A DNA stretch of 5,140 nucleotides from Paracoccaceae bacterium (GTDB lineage: Bacteria; Pseudomonadota; Alphaproteobacteria; Rhodobacterales; Rhodobacteraceae), in contig WFUK01000222.1 of assembly GCA_015485015.1 (NCBI GenBank), positions 1 to 5,140 of the forward strand. The letters run 5' to 3'. The translations under genes and the position numbers were made by a program. A model generated the notes under the pieces. The model was given only the letters and a program-made list of their open reading frames with translations. It did not search any database and was not told the origin of the DNA. Each line of letters starts with the position of its first letter. The first letter of the stretch is position 1. This document shows, piece after piece, positions 1-5,140 of the stretch.

Positions 1-496
1 CGGCCTTATGCGCCGCCCGATAGCCCTGCATCAGCCCCACCGCATCAAACCAGCCCTCGCCCGATAGGCCAAGGCTGCCAAGGGTCAGCTCCGCGACGTT
101 CAAATGCGGAAAGCGCGCCTTGATTTCATCAGGCGAAAGCAGCGCTATATCGGCGCCTGCCGCTCGCTGCACCGCGTTATTCTCTCGCAAAACCCGCGCG
201 CCATCCTCGCTGTCAGCCAAATAAAGATACCCCTGTTCGCGCAGGTTCAGATCCACCCCCCAGCGCGCCTCGGCCCCTTTGATAAACTCGACCCCGAACC
301 GGCTGATCGCCACATTCAGCGGATCGGAAAATTGCTGGCGGATGCCGCTGGCCGATAGCGCGGTCGAGCTATTCCTGAAGCTCGGGTCGCGCTCAACCAC
401 CGTCACCTTTAGCTCGGGCGCGATCTGCGAAAGGTTCCATGCGATGGCGCTGCCGATCACAGCCCCGCCGCAGATAATCACATCACGCCGCGTCAT
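1..496 (-). CDS. FAD-dependent oxidoreductase (DAO fold), N-terminal part, cut by left edge
   Basis: The first 165 residues of a flavoprotein read from an ATG at 496 down to the window edge, so the C-terminal half is missing. The N-terminus (residues 5-21) is a Rossmann beta-alpha-beta unit with GGAVIGSA at 10-17, a GxAxxG variant of the usual dinucleotide fingerprint, and E36 at the end of the second strand, where the FAD ribose is normally bound. The stretch STALSASGIRQQFSDP (44-59) is typical of FOXRED1/sarcosine-dehydrogenase-like members of the DAO family, which oxidise C-N bonds of amino-acid-like substrates; the substrate here is unknown. The gene starts inside the end of the dehydrogenase gene (14-base overlap, ATG to TGA) without a clear Shine-Dalgarno, which suggests translational coupling as the third gene of the operon. 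Family call is fairly sure; specific reaction is not. Confidence 0.85.
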   Translation of the reverse strand, partial: MTRRDVIICGGAVIGSAIAWNLSQIAPELKVTVVERDPSFRNSSTALSASGIRQQFSDPLNVAISRFGVEFIKGAEARWGVDLNLREQGYLYLADSEDGARVLRENNAVQRAAGADIALLSPDEIKARFPHLNVAELTLGSLGLSGEGWFDAVGLMQGYRAAHKA

Positions 497-1292
497 CAGG
501 GTGCGGATAATTGCTGAACCAGCCGCCCACCACCTTGGCCACCCGCGCATTCGGGTCTTCGCGCTCGGTTTTGGCGAGAATCGCCTCGGCGTAGCTATCG
601 GCGCTATCCTTGGGGCGATAGCCGATATGCCCGGCCTTGGCGTTGCTGACACAGGCGCGGGCGTTATCCGAGGTGCCGTATATCACCGAATAACCGGCGC
701 GCGGCGCGAGCATCGCCGCTTCGGTCAGCCGCACACAATCGGCAAAGCTGAGCCAGCTCCAGAGCATCCGGCGATCGGCTGGCTCGGGAAAGCAGGAGCA
801 GATCCGCAGGTTTACGCTCTCGATCCCCCATTTATCCCAGTAAAGACTGCCCAGATCCTCGATAAAGCACTTGGTCATGCCATAAAATGTATCGGGGCGG
901 TGGCGGCCTTCGGTATCGGGCAGGCTCTCGACATCGGCCATGCCGACCGCATGGATCGAGCTGGCATAAACCACCCTTTTCGCCCCGTAAAGCCGCGCGC
1001 CCTCATACATATGATAGGCGGCGGGCAGGGTGTCGGTCATGATCTCGTTAAAGCTTTGCTCGCGCGGCACACCGGCGAAATGCAGGATGATATCCACGTC
1101 TTTGGTGATCTCCAGCGCCGCTTCGCGGTCTGAAAGGTCCATCACGATCAGCTCTTCGCCCTCGGCGGCCTCGCCCATTTCCACGCGGTCTACCAGCCGC
1201 ATATGGGTGGTCAGGTGCTTTAGGTTCTGGCGCAGCTCGGTGCCAAGGCTGCCAGCAGCGCCGGTGATCAGGATGCGAGTGAATTCGGGCAT
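483..1292 (-). CDS. NAD-dependent epimerase/dehydratase-family SDR, uronate dehydrogenase-like
   Basis: A 269-aa cytosolic extended short-chain dehydrogenase. Seen: the nucleotide motif GAAGSLG at 11-17, D35 at the end of the second strand (acidic here usually means NAD rather than NADP), MDL at 51-53, the serines of YASS at 109-112, and the catalytic pair Y137 and K141 in YGMTK. The length and the later block CSCFPEPADRRML (165-177) match my recollection of Agrobacterium uronate dehydrogenase, which oxidises galacturonate or glucuronate to the aldarolactone; an arginine of that block binds the sugar carboxylate there. However, the SSNH substrate motif of that enzyme reads SSIH here (111-114), so the substrate may differ. 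The ATG at 1292 lies one base after the stop of the ThDP enzyme gene and has its own AGAGG ribosome site. Second gene of the operon. SDR family is certain; uronate activity is a guess. Confidence 0.9.
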   Translation of the reverse strand: MPEFTRILITGAAGSLGTELRQNLKHLTTHMRLVDRVEMGEAAEGEELIVMDLSDREAALEITKDVDIILHFAGVPREQSFNEIMTDTLPAAYHMYEGARLYGAKRVVYASSIHAVGMADVESLPDTEGRHRPDTFYGMTKCFIEDLGSLYWDKWGIESVNLRICSCFPEPADRRMLWSWLSFADCVRLTEAAMLAPRAGYSVIYGTSDNARACVSNAKAGHIGYRPKDSADSYAEAILAKTEREDPNARVAKVVGGWFSNYPHPDDAA

Positions 1293-1293
1293 G

Positions 1294-2931
1294 TTAACCT
1301 CTTATTTGGGAAAGGGTGGCTTTGGGGGTGATGAATTCGGGGTCGACAATCAGCTCGATCAGCGCCCCCGTGGTGGAAGCGGCAGAACGGGTGAAGGCTT
1401 CGAGGAAATCCAGCGTTTTGGTTACGGTTTCGGCGTGGAAACCATAGGCTTTAGCCATCGCGCAAAAATCGGGATTTTCAATCGCGGTAAAGCTCTGCCT
1501 GTTCGGGTAATCCCGCTCTTGGTGCATGCGAATAGTGCCATAAATTCCGTTATTAACCACAATCACAATCGGTTGCGCGCCCGCCTGCATGGCGGTGCCC
1601 AGCTCTTGCATATTCATCTGGAAATCCCCGTCTCCGGCAAAGCAAACCACCATGCGCTCGGGATGCTCGGCCTTGGCGGCAATGGCGGCGGGCAGGCCAT
1701 AGCCCATAGCGCCGGACTGTGGGGCAAGCAAGCGCGCCTCAGGGCCGTAGCGAAAGAATTTGTTATGCCAAATGGCGAAGTTTCCTGCACCATTGGTGAG
1801 GATGGCATCCTCTGGCAAACGGCCTTGCAAATAAGCAACTATCCCTGCCATATCCACGCCATTTTCCCGAATTGGCAGCACCGTGCTTTCCTCATACGCG
1901 CTGCGCTGCGCCTCGGCCCACCCTTGCCAGCTACCGCGCAGATCAAGCTGGGCCAGCACATGGCACAGCGCATTTGGCCCCGCATGGATCGGCAGGTCGG
2001 CCTGATATATCTTGCCCAGCTCCAGATCGGAGGCATGGCTATGGATCAGCGGCTTGCCAATGCGCGGCACGTCAAAAACCTCATAGCCATCGGTGGTGTT
2101 TTCGCCAAAGCGGATATTGAGGGCAAAGATCAGATCGGCCTCGGCCAGCGCCGCTTTCAAGGCGGGGGTTTTGCCCAGCCCCGCATCGCCGATATAGCTG
2201 GGCGAGTGGTTATCCAGCAGGTCCTGAAAGCGAAAGGCACTGGCTACGGGCAGGTGGTTTTGCTCAGCGAATTTCTGCAAGTCGGCGCGGCCCTCGGCGC
2301 TCCAGCCGCCACCGCCGATCAGCAACAGGGGCTTTTCGGCGCGGGCAAATGCCTTTTTGAGATCATAGATCGCATCGGGGGTGGGCGCGGCCTCGGCCAG
2401 CTTCACCTTGGGCGCGGGCTTGGCCTTGGTGCCGCTCCGCAGCATGTCTTCGGGCAGGGCAATCACCACCGGTCCCGGGCGGCCCGATTGCGCCACGGTA
2501 AAGGCCCGCGCGATGATCTCGGGGATGCGATCAGCCTCGTCGATTTCCGTGACCCATTTGGCGACGGGGCCGAAAAACGCGCGGTAATCCACCTCCTGAA
2601 AGGCCTCGCGCCCGCGCATATCGCGGCCCACTTGGCCAATGAACAGGATCATCGGCACCGAGCCTTGCATGGCCGTATGCACCCCGATGCTGGCATTGGT
2701 GGCGCCCGGTCCGCGCGTGACCATGCAAATGCCGGGGTTGCCGGTAAGCTGGCCATGGGCGCAGGCCATGAAGGCCGCGCCGCCCTCGTTTCGGTTGCCG
2801 ATCAGGCGGATATCGGGATGATCAACCAAAGCGTCCAGCACCGCGAGATAGCTTTCGCCGGGCACGCCGAATATGGTTTTTACGCCCTGTTTGGCAAGGC
2901 AATCTGCCAGAATTTCGCCGCCGGTTTGCAT
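1294..2931 (-). CDS. Thiamine-diphosphate-dependent enzyme, acetolactate synthase superfamily
   Basis: A 545-aa protein with the three-domain layout of this superfamily: N-terminal pyrimidine-binding domain (about 1-165), central domain (about 185-330) and C-terminal diphosphate-binding domain (about 360-530). E49 in RNEGGAAFMA is the glutamate that activates ThDP, which argues against glyoxylate carboligase, where it is absent. The metal/diphosphate motif is GDGDF (433-437) with NN at 460-461. GREAFQEVD (107-115) and R274 resemble acetolactate synthase, but the tryptophan that follows the NN motif in true acetohydroxyacid synthases is replaced by H470 (YGTIRMHQE), and no regulatory subunit gene lies next to it. 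It is therefore probably not the branched-chain amino-acid enzyme but an uncharacterised carboligase, lyase or 2-oxoacid decarboxylase. Strong AGGAG site six bases before the ATG. First gene of an operon with the SDR and the flavoprotein downstream. Superfamily certain; reaction unknown. Confidence 0.93.
   Translation of the reverse strand: MQTGGEILADCLAKQGVKTIFGVPGESYLAVLDALVDHPDIRLIGNRNEGGAAFMACAHGQLTGNPGICMVTRGPGATNASIGVHTAMQGSVPMILFIGQVGRDMRGREAFQEVDYRAFFGPVAKWVTEIDEADRIPEIIARAFTVAQSGRPGPVVIALPEDMLRSGTKAKPAPKVKLAEAAPTPDAIYDLKKAFARAEKPLLLIGGGGWSAEGRADLQKFAEQNHLPVASAFRFQDLLDNHSPSYIGDAGLGKTPALKAALAEADLIFALNIRFGENTTDGYEVFDVPRIGKPLIHSHASDLELGKIYQADLPIHAGPNALCHVLAQLDLRGSWQGWAEAQRSAYEESTVLPIRENGVDMAGIVAYLQGRLPEDAILTNGAGNFAIWHNKFFRYGPEARLLAPQSGAMGYGLPAAIAAKAEHPERMVVCFAGDGDFQMNMQELGTAMQAGAQPIVIVVNNGIYGTIRMHQERDYPNRQSFTAIENPDFCAMAKAYGFHAETVTKTLDFLEAFTRSAASTTGALIELIVDPEFITPKATLSQIRG
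1298..1302 (-). promoter_or_regulatory. Ribosome binding site of the SDR gene
   Basis: AGAGG on the minus strand, five bases before the ATG at 1292. It lies inside the last codons of the upstream ThDP enzyme gene, so terminating and initiating ribosomes meet at the TAA-C-ATG junction. It fixes the SDR start. Confidence 0.6.
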
Positions 2932-2937
2932 CTGAAT

Positions 2938-2942
2938 CTCCT
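2938..2942 (-). promoter_or_regulatory. Strong ribosome binding site of the ThDP enzyme gene
   Basis: AGGAG within CAGGAGA on the minus strand, six bases before the ATG at 2931. It is a close match to the anti-Shine-Dalgarno sequence and confirms the chosen start. Confidence 0.75.
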
Positions 2943-2961
2943 GTGGGGTTTTGACCAGACG

Positions 2962-2989
2962 ATCATAAAAACCGGCGCGGGGAAAGCAA
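2962..2989 (-). promoter_or_regulatory. Candidate sigma-70 promoter of the ThDP-SDR-flavoprotein operon
   Basis: On the minus strand a TTGCTT box (2984-2989) is followed after 16 bases by TATGAT (2962-2967), which matches TATAAT at five of six positions. Transcription would start near 2955 and leave a leader of about 24 bases before the ATG at 2931, with the ribosome site in it. It sits in the only sizeable gap (2932-3027) of the minus-strand run, between the stop of mnmD and the ThDP enzyme gene, so the operon may be expressed independently of mnmD. Found by eye; no operator repeat was seen around it. Confidence 0.5.
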
Positions 2990-3027
2990 AATAATTGCCG
3001 CTTTGAAATTGCGGGTTTCGCGCAGGG

Positions 3028-3705
3028 TTAGCCGCGCAATTTTCCGACACTCATATGCCGTTTGCGACCAAAGCCGGAGATCCGGTGGACCTCAAACCGC
3101 GCATCAAGGGCGCGGCGCACAAATCCGGCAGCGGTATAGGTGGCAAAGCTGCCGCCTGTGGCGGTGTGTTGGCCGACCTGATCCAGCAAGGCCTCGCCCC
3201 ATAATTCGGGGTTTTTGCTCGGGCTGAAGCCATCGAGAAACCACGCATCGGCGTGGCCTTGCCAGCGCGGTAGGGTTTTGCGGGCGTCCCCAAGGATCAG
3301 CTCGAACACCAGATCGGGCAGCTCTAGGCGGGGTTGAAAAGGGTAATGCGCCAGCAAGGCGGCGGCCAGTGGCGCAAGCTCGGGCCATTGCGCGAGGGCG
3401 CGGCGCAGGTCTGGCCTTGATAGCGGGAAGGCTTCGAAACTGGTGAAATGGAGCGGGGTGGTTTGGCCGCTTTTGCGCCATGCCTGCCACGCCGCCAGCA
3501 GATTAAGCCCTGTGCCAAAGCCCAGCTCGGCGATGTGAAAACGGGGCCTAAAGCGCGCGGGCAGATCATTGCCAGCCAGAAACACATGGCGGGTTTCTTC
3601 CAGCCCGCCAGCGGTGGAAAAATACGGGTCGTCAAAGCGCGCGGATACCGGCGAGCCATCGGGCTGCCATGTCAGGCTTGCATTTTGGGGCGGGGTGCGG
3701 TCCAT
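3028..3705 (-). CDS. mnmD: tRNA 5-methylaminomethyl-2-thiouridine methyltransferase MnmD (MnmC methyltransferase half)
   Basis: A 225-aa SAM-dependent methyltransferase that makes the last step to mnm5(s2)U at the wobble position of certain tRNAs. Seen: the family N-terminus GSPVSARFDDPYFS (17-30) and GGLEETRHVFLAGN (33-46), the SAM loop ELGFGTGLN (60-68), TSFEAFPL (88-95), the catalytic-region block DAWFLDGFSPSKNPELW (153-169), TAAGFVRR (191-198) and the closing GFGRKRHM (211-218). These match the N-terminal half of E. coli MnmC nearly end to end, and the protein stops where that domain ends, so it is a stand-alone MnmD without the fused FAD domain. The ATG at 3705 was chosen because family similarity begins there; an in-frame TTG at 3747 would add 14 residues but would overlap the divergent gene. 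No strong ribosome site precedes 3705. Divergent from a DAO-type flavoprotein 34 bases away. Confidence 0.93.
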   Translation of the reverse strand: MDRTPPQNASLTWQPDGSPVSARFDDPYFSTAGGLEETRHVFLAGNDLPARFRPRFHIAELGFGTGLNLLAAWQAWRKSGQTTPLHFTSFEAFPLSRPDLRRALAQWPELAPLAAALLAHYPFQPRLELPDLVFELILGDARKTLPRWQGHADAWFLDGFSPSKNPELWGEALLDQVGQHTATGGSFATYTAAGFVRRALDARFEVHRISGFGRKRHMSVGKLRG

Positions 3706-3727
3706 TGCCCATAAATGCCGCCGGATG

Positions 3728-3732
3728 AAGGA
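3728..3732 (+). promoter_or_regulatory. Ribosome binding site of the plus-strand flavoprotein gene
   Basis: AAGGA seven bases before the ATG at 3740. It decides this start over an in-frame ATG at 3725, which has no comparable site and would place five residues before the Rossmann strand. The site lies in the 34-base gap between the two divergent start codons; no convincing promoter for either gene was seen there, so promoters probably lie within the opposing coding sequences. Confidence 0.6.
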
Positions 3733-3739
3733 AAGCACA

Positions 3740-4822
3740 ATGGCCAAAATTACCGTAATCGGTGCGGGGGTCTATGGGCTGGCCTCGGCGCTGGCGCTTT
3801 TGCAAGACGGGCATCGGGTGACGGTGCTGGAAAAGCGCCGCGTGGGGCAGGGGGCCAGTGGTGGCCTGGTTGGCGCGCTTAGCCCGCATGTGCCGGAAGA
3901 CTGGAATATCCGCAAGCAATTCCAGCTCGGCGCGCTTTTGAGTGCGGCGGATTATTGGGCCAGGGTGGAGGCGCTTTCGGGCTTGCCCAGCGGTTATGGC
4001 CGTGTGGGGCGCTATATGCCGCTGGATGATGCTTATGAGGCGGAAAAGGCGCGGGGGCGGATCGCGGGCGCGGCGCGGCTTTGGCCTGCGGGGTTTGATT
4101 GGCGGGTGGTTGATCGCGCGGAAGGGATTGCGCCTTCGGCCGCGCCTTTCGGGCTGGTGCATGAGACGCTTTCGGCAAGGATCAACCCGCGCATGGCCTG
4201 CGCGGCGCTGGCGGGCGCGGTGCGCGGGCTGGGCGGCGAGATTGTGGAAAGCTGCGAGGTGGAAGTGCTGGAGGGGCTAAGTGTGATTGCGGCCGGGGTG
4301 GGCAGCCATGCCCTGCTGAAGCCATATCTGGGCGCGGGAAAAATACGCGGGGTAAAGGGGCAGGCGGCGCTTTTATCGGGGGGCTTGCCGAAGGGCAGTC
4401 CGGTTATTTATGGCTGCGGGGTTTATATTATTCCCCATAGCGATGGGCGCGTGGCGGTGGGGGCAACTAGCGAGAACAAGTTTGAGGATGCGGCGCGCAC
4501 CGATGCGTTGCTGGACGGGGTGCTGGAAAAGGCTTACGCGATTGTGCCCGCCCTGCGAGAGGCCGATGTGCTGGAGCGCCATGCCGGATTGCGCCCGCGC
4601 GCCCCCAAGCCCGAGGCGATGCTTGGCCAGCTTGACGAAAATACCTTTGTCGCAACCGGCGGCTTCAAAACCGGATTGGGCAATGCCCATAAAATAGCCG
4701 AGGCGCTGGCGATGATGCTACGCGGGGAAACGCCGGATATTCCCAAGGACCTATCGCCCAAGCACCACCTCACCAAGCGGGTGAAGCAGCCGATGCCATG
4801 GCAGATCAAGCCCGAAGCCTGA
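3740..4822 (+). CDS. FAD-dependent oxidoreductase, DAO fold; candidate MnmC-type oxidase partner
   Basis: A 360-aa flavoprotein of the glycine/D-amino-acid oxidase family. Seen: Rossmann motif GAGVYG at 8-13, E31 at the end of the second strand, GQGASGGLVGALSPH (36-50), which parallels the GASG-x4-GALYP block of the MnmC oxidase domain, VIAAG at 182-186, and the C-terminal FAD-closing region RHAGLRPRAPKPEAMLG (280-296) and ATGGFKTGLGNA (305-316). The segment between residues 172 and 182 is shorter than in typical DAO proteins, which carry a beta hairpin there. It starts 34 bases from and divergent to mnmD. In E. coli the fused MnmC FAD domain turns cmnm5U into nm5U, the substrate of the methyltransferase; that this protein does the same is inferred from position and fold only. 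Alternatives are a ThiO-like glycine oxidase or another amino-acid oxidase. Family sure, substrate not. Confidence 0.88.
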   Translation: MAKITVIGAGVYGLASALALLQDGHRVTVLEKRRVGQGASGGLVGALSPHVPEDWNIRKQFQLGALLSAADYWARVEALSGLPSGYGRVGRYMPLDDAYEAEKARGRIAGAARLWPAGFDWRVVDRAEGIAPSAAPFGLVHETLSARINPRMACAALAGAVRGLGGEIVESCEVEVLEGLSVIAAGVGSHALLKPYLGAGKIRGVKGQAALLSGGLPKGSPVIYGCGVYIIPHSDGRVAVGATSENKFEDAARTDALLDGVLEKAYAIVPALREADVLERHAGLRPRAPKPEAMLGQLDENTFVATGGFKTGLGNAHKIAEALAMMLRGETPDIPKDLSPKHHLTKRVKQPMPWQIKPEA

Positions 4823-4834
4823 TATTGGCTTTTT
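4814..4834 (+). terminator. Candidate short intrinsic terminator overlapping the stop codon
   Basis: GAAGCC (4814-4819) can pair with GGCTTT (4827-4832), five Watson-Crick pairs plus one G-T, around a seven-base loop; five T residues run from 4830 to 4834. The TGA stop of the flavoprotein gene (4820-4822) lies in the loop. The stem is short, so termination strength is doubtful, but the position between two same-strand genes of unrelated function fits. Confidence 0.4.
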
Positions 4835-4871
4835 CACGGCTTTCCCCTAGATTGACAAAAAATGCTATTTC

Positions 4872-4876
4872 AGGGG
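4872..4876 (+). promoter_or_regulatory. Ribosome binding site of the sodium channel gene
   Basis: AGGGG six bases before the ATG at 4883. It favours this start over an in-frame ATG at 4862, which would add seven residues and has no purine-rich ribosome site in front of it. Confidence 0.55.
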
Positions 4877-4882
4877 CAAATC

Positions 4883-5140
4883 ATGATCAAACAAATCGAA
4901 AACCTCATCTCGGCGCGGCCGTTTTCCAACTTCATTCTGGCGGTTATTCTGGTTAATGCCATTGTGCTTGGGCTGCAAACCTCAAAAGAGCTGATGGTCA
5001 GTGTAGGCCCGCTGCTGGATTTGATCGATAATATTTGCCTCGGGATTTTCACCATCGAGATTTTGCTCAAGCTGACCGTGCATCGGCATCGGTTTTTCCT
5101 GAGTGGCTGGAATAATTTTGACTTTCTGATTGTCGGTATC
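4883..5140 (+). CDS. Bacterial voltage-gated sodium channel (NaChBac/BacNav family), N-terminal part, cut by right edge
   Basis: The first 86 residues of an inner-membrane ion channel subunit of the ion-transport family; members have six transmembrane helices and assemble as tetramers. Seen: S1 at about 14-33 (FSNFILAVILVNAIVLGLQT), S2 at about 44-66 and the start of S3 at about 76. GLQTSKELM (30-38), IFTIEILLK (55-63), VHR (66-68) and FDF (79-81) match the Arcobacter channel NavAb closely from memory. F56, E59 and D80 fall at the positions that form the intracellular charge-transfer site for S4 arginines. The S4 sensor, pore and selectivity filter lie outside the window, so sodium selectivity is inferred from family. 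Sixty bases separate it from the preceding gene, with a candidate terminator between, so it likely has its own transcription. Confidence 0.9.
   Translation, partial: MIKQIENLISARPFSNFILAVILVNAIVLGLQTSKELMVSVGPLLDLIDNICLGIFTIEILLKLTVHRHRFFLSGWNNFDFLIVGI

Noticed and set aside
279..1133. A 284-codon open frame on the plus strand opposite the SDR and flavoprotein genes
   Set aside because: No family motif is visible, and the opposite strand carries clear SDR and FAD motifs; a shadow frame.
1030..2994. A 654-codon open frame on the plus strand opposite the ThDP enzyme and SDR genes
   Set aside because: It is antisense to two well-supported genes; the translation shows no recognisable domain and looks like the complement of GC-biased codons.
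2991..3015. Stem CCGC/GCGG with a nine-base loop and nearby T residues just after the mnmD stop (minus strand), as a terminator
   Set aside because: Only four base pairs, a large loop, and a T run broken by other bases; too weak to call.
3569..3739. A 57-residue N-terminal extension of the plus-strand flavoprotein
   Set aside because: It is antisense to the conserved start of mnmD, while the Rossmann strand begins right after the ATG at 3740, which has a good ribosome site.
3632..4178. Open frames on the minus strand inside the plus-strand flavoprotein gene
   Set aside because: Arginine- and proline-rich translations without motifs, opposite a clear DAO protein; shadow frames.

Overview
The window looks like chromosomal DNA of an alphaproteobacterium, most likely a marine member of the Rhodobacteraceae (Roseobacter group). 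This is inferred from the GC-rich, strongly third-position-biased coding style, the flavor of the protein sequences, and a NaChBac-type sodium channel, a family common in marine bacteria. It has no RNA genes, mobile elements, long repeats or CRISPR arrays. Nearly every base is coding; the longest gap between genes is 96 bases.

Left part (1-2931, all minus strand): a compact three-gene operon read right to left. A thiamine-diphosphate enzyme of the acetolactate-synthase superfamily (545 aa) comes first. One base after its stop codon begins an NAD-dependent extended short-chain dehydrogenase that resembles uronate dehydrogenase. That gene overlaps by 14 bases the start of an FAD-dependent oxidoreductase (DAO fold), which runs off the left edge. 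A good sigma-70-like promoter and a strong Shine-Dalgarno sequence lie just upstream of the first gene. The operon looks catabolic, a C-C bond cleaving or forming enzyme plus two redox enzymes, but its substrate cannot be read from the sequence.

Middle (3028-4822): two genes diverge from a 34-base gap. On the minus strand is the tRNA wobble-uridine methyltransferase MnmD; on the plus strand is a 360-aa DAO-fold FAD oxidoreductase. In Escherichia coli these two activities are fused in one polypeptide, MnmC. Here a methyltransferase half and a DAO-type protein sit back to back as separate genes, which suggests, but does not prove, that the flavoprotein is the oxidase partner.

Right edge (4883-5140): the first 86 residues of a bacterial voltage-gated sodium channel, including S1, S2 and the start of S3. 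A short stem-loop with a T run, whose loop carries the stop codon of the upstream flavoprotein gene, probably separates the two.

I did not find a clearly new biological system. The points most worth a second look are the uncharacterised ThDP/SDR/flavoprotein operon and the split, divergent MnmC-like pair.
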